Source: CAWHOW01 sp050013795 | GTDB lineage: Bacteria > Bacteroidota > Bacteroidia > Bacteroidales > CG2-30-32-10 | Length of the DNA stretch: 16,688 nucleotides | NCBI GenBank assembly: GCA_050013795.1 | Contig: JBEKEO010000051.1 | Location: 1 to 16,688 of the forward strand | Direction: 5' to 3' | In this document: positions 1 to 8,200 of the stretch, one piece after another | Layout of the letters: every line of letters begins with the position of its first letter | Position numbering within the stretch: the stretch's first letter is position 1 | Made by a program: the position numbers and the translations under genes | Notes under the pieces: generated by a model | The model's input: only the letters and a program-made list of their open reading frames with translations | Databases searched by the model: none | What the model was told of the DNA's origin: nothing

Positions 1-178
1 AGTAAAATTTTACAATGAAACGAAAGGATTCGGATTCATTAAAGATGCAGATTCTGGTAAAGAATACTTTGTACATTCATCCGGTTTAAAAGACCGAATC
101 AGGGAGAATGATAATGTAACTTTTGATCTGGAACAAGGGAAAAAAGATTTAAATGCCGTAAATGTTAAACTTGCATAG
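1..178 (+). CDS. Cold-shock domain protein, 5'-truncated by window edge
   Basis: This is the last 58 codons (first full codon at base 2) of a small OB-fold cold-shock protein that binds single-stranded RNA/DNA and acts as an RNA chaperone in the cytoplasm. The reading shows the RNP1-like motif KGFGFI and the RNP2-like motif YFVHSS. Next comes a basic/acidic loop, SGLKDRIRENDNV, and then the strand VTFDLEQGKKDLNAVNV, which is typical of the single-domain Bacteroidota members. The frame begins VKFYNETKG, so only a few residues (normally M-x-x-G-K/T) are missing to the left. The family is usually 63-70 residues, so the gene is essentially complete apart from its start. A strong terminator follows 29 bases after the stop. 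It is a CspA-family protein by motif, but the paralogue cannot be assigned. Confidence 0.93.
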   Translation, partial: VKFYNETKGFGFIKDADSGKEYFVHSSGLKDRIRENDNVTFDLEQGKKDLNAVNVKLA

Positions 179-207
179 TTTATACAGTATTTAAGACATT
201 TATAGTT

Positions 208-240
208 ATGAGCCTTACATGAGTAAGGCTCATTTTATTT
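208..240 (+). terminator. Intrinsic terminator of the cold-shock gene
   Basis: A perfect 11-bp inverted repeat, ATGAGCCTTAC (208-218) and GTAAGGCTCAT (223-233), encloses a 4-base loop (ATGA) and is followed by the T-rich tract TTTATTTTAT. This is a classical rho-independent terminator, 29 bases after the cold-shock stop codon. Confidence 0.9.
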
Positions 241-536
241 TATACCGGGTAACATATGAATTATGTAACTTATTTCTTTTTCTTTTATTATATAACACTA
301 TCCCAAAATAATAGCTCTACATTTTATATTTTAAATTATAATATTAAAAACATAAATTAAGACCTAAAAAAATTAAAAACGCACATCATGATGGAAATAA
401 TTGAATATGTTCTTAATTCAATCACTATAAATAATCCAATCTTTAAAGCAATCACAACCATTCTCTTGCAGAGTAAGGCTCAAAAATGTCCAACTAATAT
501 TGAAATACAATTAAGTAATTATTATTTTAACATGAA
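241..536. other. AT-rich intergenic region upstream of the S46 peptidase
   Basis: This gene-free stretch is very AT-rich. A 51-codon frame from ATG at 388 to TGA at 541 has no recognisable product. Its stop lies directly against the -33 element of the downstream promoter, so I do not call it a gene. No riboswitch, RNA gene or transposon remnant is evident. The useful content is the promoter at its right end. Confidence 0.6.
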
Positions 537-565
537 TTTGTGATTAAATAAATTCTGTATATTTG
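537..565 (+). promoter_or_regulatory. Bacteroidota-type promoter for the S46 peptidase
   Basis: TTTG at 537-540 and TATATTTG at 558-565 match the Bacteroidota sigma-factor consensus (-33 TTTG, -7 TAnnTTTG) with a 17-base spacer. The start codon lies 45 bases downstream of the last base of the -7 box, giving a predicted leader of roughly 35-40 bases. The spacer contains ATTAAATAAATTCT (543-556), which recurs in the promoter at 10823-10850. Confidence 0.75.
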
Positions 566-609
566 TACGTTAAAAAATTTGATTCTGTAATCAATAAAAA
601 TTATTTGTT

Positions 610-2766
610 ATGAATAAAAAAATATTATTAGTATTCTTGGTTTCTTCGCTCTTTCTTAGCCTGAAAGTAAAGGCAGACGAAGGAATGTGGCTTCCTTTGC
701 TTATAAATCGTCTTAATTATGTAGATATGCAAAAAATGGGATGCCATCTTACAGCAGAAGAAATATACAGTGCTAACAACTCCAGTTTGAAAGATGCAAT
801 AGTGTCTTTTAATAATGGTGGCTGTTCTGGAGTAATGGTATCCGCTGAGGGCTTGTTTTTTACGGCTCATCACTGTGGCGAGGGTTATATTCAAAGCCAT
901 AGTTCTGTTGACAAAGATTATCTGGCCAATGGTTTCTGGGCAATGGAAAAAGCTGAAGAGCTCCGTAATGACAAAATATCAGCAACTTTCCTGATACGGA
1001 TTGAAGATGTTACTGGTAAAATATTGCCTTATGTTAATGATAAAATGCCCGAAACACAACGGCAGGCAATCATAGATTCTATTAGTACCGCACTTGAAAA
1101 AACTGCTATTAAAGGAACCACATATAACGGGAAGGTGTTGTCTTTCTTTGAAGGCAATGAATACTATTTGTTTGTTACCGAAACGTATAAAGATGTTAGG
1201 TTGGTTGGCGCTCCTCCAATAACCATCGGTCAGTTTGGCGGAGATACCGACAACTGGATGTGGCCAAATGAAGGAGGCGATTTCTCTTTATTCCGTGTTT
1301 ATATGTCGCCCGATGGCGGTCCTGCAGACTATTCCAAGAAAAATATTCCCTACAAGCCCAAGCATTTTTTACCGGTTTCTATCAAGGGAATTAAAAAAGA
1401 TGAATTTGCCATGGCAATGGGATACCCCGGTACTACCGACAGGTTCATGGCTTCATACGGAGTAAAAGTTGCAACAGATAAATATAATCCTTCTATTGTA
1501 AAAATCCGTGATAAAAAGCTTTCGATCATGACTGAAGATATGAAAGCAAGCCCGGAAGTGAATATTCAATATGCAGAAAAATATTTAAACTGTTCCAATT
1601 ATTATAAATATTTCATCGGGCAAACTGAACAGTTGAAAAAGTTGAATGTATATGAAAAAAAGCTTGAAATCGAAAAGGCATTTACCACTTGGTATAATAG
1701 CAACCCCAAGTCAAAAGAAAAGTACGGCAAGGCGCTGGGTGATTTGGAAAAAGCCTGGGATAATGTGGGAAAATATACTATCCCGTACATGTATTACAGG
1801 GAAGCAATTATCAGGGGCATTGAAATTATTAAATATGCCAATACCTATGAAGAACTGTATAAACAGTCGAAGCTAAACGTAGATGAAGAAGCAATGACAA
1901 GGTTGTCGCAAAGCCTTACTTATAATGCAAAAATATTCTTCAAGAGTTATAACATGCCGACTGATAAAAAGATATGTTTAGCTATGCTCAATATGTTCTA
2001 TGCTGATGTACCTAAGGAATTTCACCCTGATATTTATGCAACTATTCAGAGAAAATACAAGAATGACGTTGGTGCTTTTGTTAATGAATTATATGATCAG
2101 TCAATCTTTGCCAGCAAAGATAAAATACTTGATTTTCTGATTACCCCTGATTATAAAAAACTGGATAAAGATCCGGGCTGGATAGCAATGGAATCGTTTT
2201 ATAATAAATACGAGGAAATTTCTGTGGCATATAATAATGCCCGACTTGAGTTAATAAAAGGCAATCGTTTGTTTGTTGAGGGTATTATGGAGATGAATAA
2301 AGATAAAAAATATTACCCGAATGCCAATAATACTATGCGTCTTACCTATGGAAAGGTAACTGATTATAATCCTAATTCCACCACTAATTTAAATTATTTT
2401 ACTACTCTCGATGAATTGATAGCCAAGGAAGATCCTAAAAACCCGGATTTTATAGTACCTAGCAAATTAAAGCTTTTATACCAGAATAAGGATTACGGGA
2501 AATATGCCACAGATGGTAAAATACATACATGCTTTATTACAAATGATGATATTACTGGAGGTGTATCAGGAGGCGCGGTAATTGACGGTGACGGAAACTT
2601 AATAGGCATCGTATTTGACCTTAAAATGGAATCGACCGGTGCTACTATATCTTTTGATGCAAATTATCAAAGAACTATATGTCTTGATATTAAATATGCT
2701 TTATTCCTTATTGATAAATATGGCGGAGCAACTAATATTATTAAAGAACTTACTTTAAAAGAATAG
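610..2766 (+). CDS. Secreted S46-family serine dipeptidyl-peptidase (DPP7/DPP11-like)
   Basis: Exopeptidase of the chymotrypsin-fold S46 family, which releases dipeptides from the N-terminus of peptides in the periplasm or at the cell surface. Residues 1-22 form a signal peptide (a hydrophobic run ending VKA), and the mature protein begins DEGMW, as is usual in S46. The triad is visible: His88 in TAHHCG, Asp224 in GGDFSLFRVY and Ser653 in TGGVSGGAV. Residues that hold the free substrate amine in characterised S46 enzymes are also present: Asn215-Trp216 in TDNWMWP, Asn330 in SNYYK and Asp670. Length (718 aa) is normal for the family, with the usual alpha-helical domain between about 290 and 600. 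Oddities: Ala replaces the common Asn before HHCG, and residue 671, which sets P1 preference (Gly in DPP7, Arg in DPP11), is Leu. It is monocistronic with its own promoter. The family is certain; substrate preference is not. Confidence 0.95.
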   Translation: MNKKILLVFLVSSLFLSLKVKADEGMWLPLLINRLNYVDMQKMGCHLTAEEIYSANNSSLKDAIVSFNNGGCSGVMVSAEGLFFTAHHCGEGYIQSHSSVDKDYLANGFWAMEKAEELRNDKISATFLIRIEDVTGKILPYVNDKMPETQRQAIIDSISTALEKTAIKGTTYNGKVLSFFEGNEYYLFVTETYKDVRLVGAPPITIGQFGGDTDNWMWPNEGGDFSLFRVYMSPDGGPADYSKKNIPYKPKHFLPVSIKGIKKDEFAMAMGYPGTTDRFMASYGVKVATDKYNPSIVKIRDKKLSIMTEDMKASPEVNIQYAEKYLNCSNYYKYFIGQTEQLKKLNVYEKKLEIEKAFTTWYNSNPKSKEKYGKALGDLEKAWDNVGKYTIPYMYYREAIIRGIEIIKYANTYEELYKQSKLNVDEEAMTRLSQSLTYNAKIFFKSYNMPTDKKICLAMLNMFYADVPKEFHPDIYATIQRKYKNDVGAFVNELYDQSIFASKDKILDFLITPDYKKLDKDPGWIAMESFYNKYEEISVAYNNARLELIKGNRLFVEGIMEMNKDKKYYPNANNTMRLTYGKVTDYNPNSTTNLNYFTTLDELIAKEDPKNPDFIVPSKLKLLYQNKDYGKYATDGKIHTCFITNDDITGGVSGGAVIDGDGNLIGIVFDLKMESTGATISFDANYQRTICLDIKYALFLIDKYGGATNIIKELTLKE

Positions 2767-3146
2767 AATTATTCGGTTAGAATAAGCTTAATGATTCTTT
2801 TAGCATTTGATATTGTCCCTATCTTTGATATTTTAGCGGTTTAAGGCCAATATTATATCAATGTAAAATCTATTAATATTTCATTTCATATATTTAGTTC
2901 AAGGGGGACATTTGTTGTTGTGTTTTTCCAAAGTGTTTTTGCATCGCTTCTTACTAAAAATCAATCTATCATTAGCTGTTGAAATTGCTAACTCAACATT
3001 ATTATCTTTATGGGACTTATATAAAAGTCTGTTAATAAATGAGTCTGATGTCAAATAACAGATTGGTACAATCTTTGATATTATTCAATAAAAGTATCAC
3101 TAAAAAGAGATTTATGATATTTTAAAATAGAAAGATGTAATTTATT
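2767..3146. other. Intergenic region between the S46 peptidase and the DUF6600 gene
   Basis: About 430 bases separate the two genes and no confident gene lies between them. A weak inverted repeat (TTATTC/GAATAA) follows the peptidase stop but lacks a T tract. A TAtcTTTG box at 2820-2827 resembles a -7 element without a -33 partner. TGTTGA/TCAACA (about 2978-2999) could form a small hairpin. On the minus strand, 2902-3084 is a 61-codon open frame without any Met; its reading resembles no family I know. The region could hold a decayed gene or a small RNA, but nothing here proves either. Confidence 0.5.
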
Positions 3147-3154
3147 TAAATTTG
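3147..3154 (+). promoter_or_regulatory. Probable -7 box of the DUF6600 gene
   Basis: TAAATTTG matches TAnnTTTG and ends 49 bases before the ATG at 3203, a distance similar to the 45 bases at the other plus-strand promoters here. No clear -33 TTG is seen 17-21 bases upstream, so the site is weaker or activator-dependent. It overlaps the TTG at 3152, which would otherwise be the first possible start of the reading frame. This supports the ATG at 3203 as the true start. Confidence 0.45.
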
Positions 3155-3202
3155 CCAATATGTTTCTTTAATTATTTAATAAACTTCTTAAAATATAAAC
3201 TT

Positions 3203-4099
3203 ATGAAAACAAAAATTAAATTAATCAGTTTGCTGCTAATGCTTAGTATCTGTGTATTAATGACACCGAAAAAAGCTTCTGCACAATGGCCTGTTAGTTT
3301 CCAGATTTTTTATGATGAACTAAGTCCCTATGGAAACTGGGTACAAGATGCTAATTATGGATATGTATGGGTTCCCAATGTTGAGCAAGGTTTTACGCCA
3401 TATGCTTCCAATGGCTACTGGGTATATACTGATGAAGGCTGGACATGGGTTTCATATTATGCCTGGGGATGGGCACCTTTTCATTATGGTCGCTGGATTT
3501 TTGATATTCTTTATGGCCCGATGTGGATTCCCGATTATCAATGGGGACCCGGATGGGTTAACTGGAGATATTCAGATGATTATTACGGGTGGGCACCAAT
3601 GGGACCGTATGGATATGGATACAATGTTCCCTATCATCAATGGACATTTGTAAATTGTCGGGATTTTGGAAGATCAGACATCACTAATTATTATATTAAT
3701 AACACAAAAAATGTTACGATTATTAATAAAACAACTGTGATAAATAAAACCCGGGTAAGTTCTACCGGTAATGTGACATATAATGCAGGTCCCGAAAAAG
3801 CAGATGTTGAAAAACATCTAGGTAAACTTATTGCCCCGGTCACTGTTAACGAAGGCAATGATAAACCCCGTCAAAACCTGAGCAATAATACAATGAAAAT
3901 TTACAAACCTCAGGTACAAAAAAATACTGCTACCGAAATGAAACCTGCACCAGCTAAGGTAACAAATTTAAAAGATGTAAAAACGATACAACAAAGAACT
4001 GCTGCAACTCCGGTGAAAAAGCCAAATCAGGTGCCTGTAAAAACACCGGTGAAACCACAACAAAATCAACCTAAAAAGGGTGTTGAACAGAAACACTAA
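3203..4099 (+). CDS. Secreted Trp/Tyr-rich DUF6600 family protein
   Basis: Exported protein of unknown function, 298 residues from the ATG at 3203. A TTG 51 bases upstream extends the frame, but it lies in a promoter box and would bury the signal peptide. Residues 1-27 are a signal peptide ending ASA before QWPVSF. Residues 28 to about 155 are extraordinarily aromatic, with about 15 Trp and many Tyr/Gly in loose repeats such as YGNWVQ, YGYVWVP, GWAPFHYGRW and YGWAPMGP. This pattern is typical of DUF6600 (YXWGXW-type) proteins found widely in Bacteroidota and Proteobacteria, often fused to or near FecR/anti-sigma modules. Residues from about 160 to 195 are Asn/Thr/Ile-rich (NVTIINKTTVINKT). 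The tail from about 245 is a low-complexity Lys/Pro/Gln/Thr segment that is probably disordered. It stands alone with its own promoter. Envelope localisation is inferred; no biochemical role is known. Confidence 0.82.
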   Translation: MKTKIKLISLLLMLSICVLMTPKKASAQWPVSFQIFYDELSPYGNWVQDANYGYVWVPNVEQGFTPYASNGYWVYTDEGWTWVSYYAWGWAPFHYGRWIFDILYGPMWIPDYQWGPGWVNWRYSDDYYGWAPMGPYGYGYNVPYHQWTFVNCRDFGRSDITNYYINNTKNVTIINKTTVINKTRVSSTGNVTYNAGPEKADVEKHLGKLIAPVTVNEGNDKPRQNLSNNTMKIYKPQVQKNTATEMKPAPAKVTNLKDVKTIQQRTAATPVKKPNQVPVKTPVKPQQNQPKKGVEQKH

Positions 4100-4117
4100 T
4101 AATGAACAAAACTATTC

Positions 4118-4141
4118 AATACTTAATAATTTCCTAGTATT
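4118..4141. terminator. Weak hairpin between convergent genes
   Basis: AATACT (4118-4123) and AGTATT (4136-4141) can form a 6-bp stem with a 12-base loop, followed on the plus strand by AGATTTTTGATTT. It lies in the 59-base gap between the converging DUF6600 and PorP/SprF-like genes and is the only hairpin candidate there. AT content makes it weak. Confidence 0.3.
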
Positions 4142-4158
4142 AGATTTTTGATTTATAG

Positions 4159-5214
4159 TTAAAATTCAGGACAGGGAATCATTTTAAGCCTGATTCTTCT
4201 GCCAATCATATACGCCAGGTTAATTTCATGAGAACCACCTGTTGCTCTCATTAATCCGGAAATAGTACAATCATAAGAATAGGAAATGTACCCATGAAAA
4301 GCCCTGCCGAGTTTCATTCCAACAGTAAAATCAATTGCATCTGCATTTTCATAACGGCGATACCAAATTCCTATGAACGGGCTTCTCCATAGAATATTAG
4401 ACCCTAAAAGAACGGTCCGCATATCTTTTTGCTGTTCAAAAACAACTGCCGGAGCAAAAATAAATGTTCTGTCAAAACTCATGGGGAAAATAAAATCTAT
4501 ATGACCGGTATATTTTCTTGGCAAAAGTGATTCCCCGCCAATAAAAGAAAAATCAGGTTGGGTAAGATGGTCAACAGCAAAGCCTACACGCATACTCCAT
4601 TTACTTTTGCCAACTGATTTATAAGAAGCATTGTCCGTATTAAAAGAAGAATTTTGATGTCCGGTATTAGGAGAATGCTGGTACTCAAAAACAAAACCGG
4701 TTTGAAGATCAGGGAAAATTAATTTAGACACATTAGGAATAGAAAAGCTGCTGGATCGAACAATTCCATTCATCTCATCAAACTGATCACTAAAAACAAA
4801 GTTATCCCAATCAATGGATTTTTGCATAACAGAGATCGCAAAACCTGCCTGAAGAAACCATTTATCTGACACTTTGATCCTGGCGGAAACCGGCAACCCT
4901 ACCTGCGATGTTTTCAGGCTTCCCGCACCTTCAACATCTGAAACAGCAATAATTCCAACACCTCCCAAACCATTGATATTTGAAATATCCATATTTGCAC
5001 TGAACTTTTCTGTATTGAATTTACTTGGGATATTTGGCCATAAAATACGATCAGTCAAATTAGCTTCTATACCACCGGATAATCCACAGAAAGCCGGGTT
5101 AAAATATAATTTATTGAAATAAAACTGTGAGAAACTAGGATCCTGACCGTTAACACCATAAAGGTGTGACAGTAGTACTAAAAGAATTATTGATAAACAT
5201 TTTCGGTCATTCAT
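4159..5214 (-). CDS. PorP/SprF family type IX secretion-associated outer-membrane protein
   Basis: Predicted outer-membrane beta-barrel-like protein of 351 residues. The family member SprF is needed for secretion or surface attachment of the adhesin SprB, and PorP is a component linked to the T9SS. Residues 1-23 are a signal peptide, followed by QDPSFSQFYFNKLYFNPAF, the hallmark start of mature PorP/SprF proteins. The C-terminus ends RLKMIPCPEF, matching the family's usual IPCPxF finish. The chosen start is the ATG at 5214, whose A is the last base of the upstream stop codon (TGATG). A GTG at 5217 adds one residue but is less likely. The gene lies directly downstream of a type B sorting-domain protein, the standard arrangement for a dedicated partner, and translational coupling is expected. 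The specific role in exporting or anchoring that protein is inferred from context. Confidence 0.93.
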   Translation of the reverse strand: MNDRKCLSIILLVLLSHLYGVNGQDPSFSQFYFNKLYFNPAFCGLSGGIEANLTDRILWPNIPSKFNTEKFSANMDISNINGLGGVGIIAVSDVEGAGSLKTSQVGLPVSARIKVSDKWFLQAGFAISVMQKSIDWDNFVFSDQFDEMNGIVRSSSFSIPNVSKLIFPDLQTGFVFEYQHSPNTGHQNSSFNTDNASYKSVGKSKWSMRVGFAVDHLTQPDFSFIGGESLLPRKYTGHIDFIFPMSFDRTFIFAPAVVFEQQKDMRTVLLGSNILWRSPFIGIWYRRYENADAIDFTVGMKLGRAFHGYISYSYDCTISGLMRATGGSHEINLAYMIGRRIRLKMIPCPEF

Positions 5215-8200
5215 CACTTAATAATTGTAACTGTTCCGTATGTTTTTGGTTTGCCATCACCATAGTCCATTCCCTGCCATACTTCTCCATTAATAAAAAC
5301 ACCAGTTGCTTTCCAGACATAAACATCCATAGGTAGTTTTTTGCCATTTTTCAATTCTCCATTCCAAAATTCAGCAGGCCTGCCTTCATCATCCAGAGCT
5401 TCAGATTCCCACAGCAGGTTACCCCAGGTATCATATACCTGAATATGATATGTTTCAAGACCAATACCAACCGGTTGAAAATTCTTTATCAGCGGATTGG
5501 TGCTTGCAGGTGAAAATGCATTGGGAATATATAAACCGTTTAGAAAATCCAAGTTAATGTGTACTGTGAATGTGTCGGGGCAATTATATATATTATTTGC
5601 TATTAAAATAACATCAAAATTATTATTATATAAGTATCTGTGAGTTGTATCAAAACCGTAAAACATTGTACCATCTCCGAAATTCCAGATATAAGATGAA
5701 GCATCCAGTGAAGTATTGTTGAAAAGAACCGTACCATTGTCAGGTGATGGTTCTGTTATATTCTCATAAGTAAATGCTGCTTTTGCCCTTGGGAAAACAT
5801 TTATTGTATCATGAAATATCAAACTGTCAACACAACCGCCAATGCCTTTTACATCAATTTGAACTGTATACAATCCTTCATGTGTATATACATAGAAAAC
5901 ATTTTGTTCCGTTGATGTGGAACTATCGCCGAATTCCCATAGATAATCAAGGCTGTCCGTTAAAGACATAAACTGCACGCCCAAGGGTTCGCAGCCGCTT
6001 GCCGGTGATATGCTTACCTGGTTTTTCCAATTAGGGTAAACAATATAAGTTTTGGTTGAAGTATCTCTGCAATTGTATTGATTTGACACGACCAGGCTAA
6101 CATTATAATCACCTGTATTTGAGAATAAGATTAATGGATTTGTCGCTGTAGAAATAATTGAATTATTTACAAACCACTGGAAAAAATTAGCACATGGAGT
6201 CTCTTGATAAAACTGAATTTGTTTAGGAGGATTAAAACAACAAAACGTAGAATCTGAAGTAGTAAAATTACTCAAAGGTGTTGGGTGAACATTTATGTAA
6301 GAGTAAAAAGTATCAATGCAACCATCATTATTGGCAATTATTGAAACTTGATAAGTGGTGTCGACACAATGGTTTTTATTAATAAAAGATTGAACTGCCG
6401 GATTAATTAAAACAGAAGTATTGCCATTATTAAAATTCCAGATATATGTATTATAGGAAAGACTGTCCGTTGTATTGTTAAATTGAACTGACAATGGAGA
6501 ACAACCAATATTAGGAATTACAGTAAAATTGGATGCCGGTTTGAATCTGATGTAAACAGGAATAGTGGTATCAGAAGAGCAATGCTGGTTAATTATAGTT
6601 AACGTTACCTGATAAATACCAGGATTGTTATAAATATGATAAGGAGTAGTATTTGAATCTATAGGAGAACCGTCGCCAAAATTCCAGGAATAACTTATCA
6701 TGCCGGCCGGAGGATTAATAAAGAAAACGGTGTCGCCTTCACATGTGCTGTCTTTCTTTATTGTGAAATATGGAACGGTGATAGCATACACTTTTATCGG
6801 AACACTATAAACAGTGTCATAACTGCAACCATTTGTAACTGCCAACATTACAACATATTGTCCGCTAGAAGTGTACGTATGTGTAGGGTCTGGCAAATTA
6901 CTAAAGTTTCCATCACCAAAGTTCCATGAATAAGTCGTACCACCAGTTGAATAATTTGTAAAATGAACTGTTAAGGGAACACAGCCCGACAGAGTGTCCA
7001 CGTTAAAAAATGCCGTAACAGTATTTGGATATACAGTGAAAGTTTTCTGAAGCGTATCCTTACCACATGCATTTATGCCAATTAATGTTATTGTATATGT
7101 TGTATCAGTTGTACCATAATAAGTAAATGTATGAGATATTATGCCGCTAAAACTGGTCAATATCCGAACAGGAGAACCATCACCAAAATTCCAGATCAAT
7201 GTATCTATACTATTGACAATATTAATAAATTGAACAGTTATTGGCGAGCAGCCATAGTTCTGCGACATGCCGAAATTTATTTCAGGTTTAGGATAAACCG
7301 TAACAGAATCTGTATGTAAAAAGGAACCACAGGCATTACTATCTTTTAATGTAATATGATAAGTCGTATCATTATACCCCTGAGGATATAACTTAATAAA
7401 TGGTCCACTTCCATTAGAGGGGGGCGGTATTCCAAAGTTCCAGAAGTAATTAATATTTGTCCCGGTCGAATGGTTTGTAATTATAACAGAAAGAGGAGCA
7501 CAGCCATCAACAGGAGAAACAGTGAAAGCAGGAGTTGGCGGTTGAATTACACTTATTGAACTGGGTATAGAATCCTTTCCGCAGGTAGAAGTAGCTATAA
7601 GATAAATGATATAATTACCCGGGCTAGAATATGCATGAGCAGGATTGAACAGGGTAGAAGTATCACTATCTCCAAATTCCCACAAATAGGATTGTGCGCC
7701 TGTTGTCGAATTGTTGAATTGCACCAGTGTACCCGTGCATGCTAAAGTGTCATTATTAAATGCTGCAATCGGAACAGTATGCACTATCACCGAACTAGTA
7801 TCTGACTTTGAACAACCCGTGGTTGTATTGGTCCCGGTCACTATATATGTTGTATCGTTTGCAGGAATAACAATGATAGGATTTGTTGTGGCTGAAGTTG
7901 ACCAGAAATATGTATTAGCGCCGCTTGCTGTAAGTGTTGCCGGCTGACCTAAACAAATTACCGGAGAATTAACAGTAACATTAGGTAAAGGATATATCGT
8001 AATATTAAAGTTCACAGGAGTCCCCAGACATCCGTTCAATGATGGAGTAACAGTAATGGTGCCTGTAATATTTGAACCCGTATTATTGGCAGGGGCATTC
8101 CATGAAGGAATATTGCCATTGCCGGATAAAGGCAGACCTATGAGAGTATCGTTATTTTTCCAGGAAAATATGGCACCGGGTGGTGCACTGGAAAAGTTGC

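Noticed and set aside
471..482. GAGTAAGGCTCA, identical to the 3' arm of the cold-shock terminator at 221-232
   Set aside because: A single 12-base match is expected by chance in a window this size, and the partner arm is absent, so it forms no hairpin.
388..543. A 51-codon ATG frame on the plus strand upstream of the S46 gene
   Set aside because: It shows no recognisable product, and its last codons and stop run through the -33 element of the next promoter, so chance is the simpler explanation.
628..900. Minus-strand frame of 90 codons inside the S46 gene, and similar frames inside the two giant genes
   Set aside because: They lie opposite or out of frame with strongly conserved coding sequence, lack signal or domain motifs, and have low-complexity readings typical of shadow frames.
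2821..2832. ATCTTTGATATT repeated at 3071-3082
   Set aside because: It is a 12-base AT-rich match with no symmetry and no shared flanks, compatible with chance.
3152..3202. Upstream TTG start extending the DUF6600 protein by 17 residues
   Set aside because: The TTG is part of a TAnnTTTG box, and the extension would place 17 residues before a normal signal peptide that starts at the ATG at 3203.
3251..3253. Possible lipobox Cys17 in the DUF6600 signal peptide
   Set aside because: The residue before Cys is Ile, not Gly, Ala or Ser, and a normal cleavage site ASA follows at residue 27.
5215..5217. GTG start for the PorP/SprF-like protein
   Set aside because: It adds only one residue; the adjacent ATG overlapping the upstream stop is the usual coupled arrangement.
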